A stretch of 5,234 nucleotides of DNA from VGEM01 sp033764265 (GTDB taxonomy: Bacteria; Pseudomonadota; Alphaproteobacteria; Rhodospirillales; Rhodospirillaceae): contig JANRJB010000042.1 of NCBI GenBank assembly GCA_033764265.1, forward strand, positions 1-5,234. Reading direction: 5' to 3'. Shown piece after piece: positions 4,559-5,234 of the stretch. The notes beneath the pieces were generated by a model. The model worked only from the letters and a program-made list of their open reading frames with translations, did no database searches and had not been told where the DNA came from. How positions within the stretch are numbered: position 1 is the first letter of the stretch; every line of letters begins with the position of its first letter. Both the position numbers and the translations under genes were made by a program.

Positions 4559-5234
4559 TCCGCGGCGTTCGTCAGCTCCCGCGCCCACACGACAGCCTGC
4601 GCGAAGTCGCGGGCGAAGCGCACGCCGCCCACGCCGCTGCCCTGGCCATCGCGCACGCCCATCGCCGCCAGCACATCGGCCGGTTGCGGCTGCACGCCCG
4701 ACAGGATCACCGTGGCGCCGTGGCGGGCGTAGCGATTGACCAGGTCCATCAGTGCGCCGACGCCCGAGCTGTCGATCAGCGGCACCAGCCGCATGCGGAT
4801 GATGAACACCCGGGGCGGGGCGTCGGTGCGCGCCAGTACCTCGGCCAGGCGGTGGGTGACGCCGAAAAACAGCGGCCCGCGCAGCTGGAACACCTGAACG
4901 CCGGGCGGCAGTTCGATTCGCTGGTCGGGGCTTTCGGGCGCGGGCGCGGCGTCGGTCTGCTCGTCGTCCAACAACCCGGTCGCGCCCAGCCGCACCGCCG
5001 CCACTTCGGCCATGCGGTGCATGAACAGGAACGCCGCCAGCACCACGCCCACCTCGATGGCCACGGTCAGATCGACCAGCACCGTCAGCGCGAAGGTCAG
5101 GATCAGCACGACGCGGTCGCCGACCGGGGCGCTCATCAGGTGCAGGAAGCGCGGCACGTCGGCCATGTTCCAGGCCACCACCACCAGCACGGCGGCCAGC
5201 GCGGCCAACGGCACGAAGGCCAACAGCGGCGCCA
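4555..5234 (-). CDS. SulP-family anion transporter, C-terminal part with STAS domain, 5' end outside window
   Basis: The frame is open from the right edge to TAA at 4557-4555, giving about 225 residues of a protein that is usually 500-600 long. The visible part starts in the last membrane segments: PLAALAAVLVVVAWNMADVP, then two hydrophobic stretches around VVLILTFALTVLVDLTVAIE and VGVVLAAFLFMHRMAEV. This is the highly typical end of a SulP/SLC26 transporter (sulfate, bicarbonate, dicarboxylate or similar anions). After an acidic, Pro/Ala-rich linker comes a cytoplasmic STAS domain (about 110 residues: GVQVFQLRGPLFFG, then the LIDSSGVGALMDL loop, then VILSGV). The Ser pair in DSSG sits where anti-sigma-factor antagonists are phosphorylated; in SulP proteins this loop is regulatory. 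No fused carbonic anhydrase follows. Its stop overlaps that of the SDR gene. The anion cannot be deduced. A link to the oxygenase cluster is not indicated. Confidence 0.9.
   Translation of the reverse strand, partial: APLLAFVPLAALAAVLVVVAWNMADVPRFLHLMSAPVGDRVVLILTFALTVLVDLTVAIEVGVVLAAFLFMHRMAEVAAVRLGATGLLDDEQTDAAPAPESPDQRIELPPGVQVFQLRGPLFFGVTHRLAEVLARTDAPPRVFIIRMRLVPLIDSSGVGALMDLVNRYARHGATVILSGVQPQPADVLAAMGVRDGQGSGVGGVRFARDFAQAVVWARELTNAAD

Overview
This is a high-GC window (roughly two-thirds G+C by eye) with tightly packed genes, short intergenic gaps and purine-rich Shine-Dalgarno sites. Everything points to a free-living bacterium. The gene families (Rieske oxygenase, MFS carrier, SDR, PhnZ-like HD protein, SulP) suit an environmental proteobacterium with catabolic ability. 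Class cannot be resolved from this sequence alone. There are no RNA genes, insertion sequences, CRISPR arrays or phage genes that I can see.

Layout. Bases 1-276 (+) are the end of a beta-propeller (SMP-30/NHL/Vgb-like) protein whose start lies outside the window. It converges, with a 6-bp gap, on a three-gene minus-strand cluster. Read in its own direction that cluster is an HD-domain protein of the PhnZ/myo-inositol-oxygenase-like type (3585-2992), a Rieske [2Fe-2S] non-heme iron oxygenase alpha subunit (2872-1730) and an MFS transporter (1653-283). A 121-bp divergent intergenic region (3586-3706) separates the cluster from a plus-strand NAD-type short-chain dehydrogenase (3707-4558). The SDR stop codon overlaps the stop of a convergent minus-strand SulP anion transporter, of which only the last membrane segments and the STAS domain are present (4555-5234).

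How the genes may work together (inference). The MFS carrier could import a small organic substrate. The Rieske protein could hydroxylate or O/N-demethylate it. The HD protein keeps all six residues expected for a diiron site and could be a second oxygenase acting on the hydroxylated product. The SDR could oxidise an alcohol intermediate. The substrate cannot be named. No ferredoxin, reductase or regulator gene is in the window, so these would have to lie elsewhere. The SulP gene and the propeller gene face the cluster and look like flanking genes, although a propeller lactonase or lyase could belong to the same pathway.

The most interesting points are the pairing of an uncharacterised HD diiron oxygenase-like protein with a Rieske oxygenase, and the divergent control region. 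That region carries a 14-bp dyad, an 8-bp direct repeat and plausible promoters in both directions.
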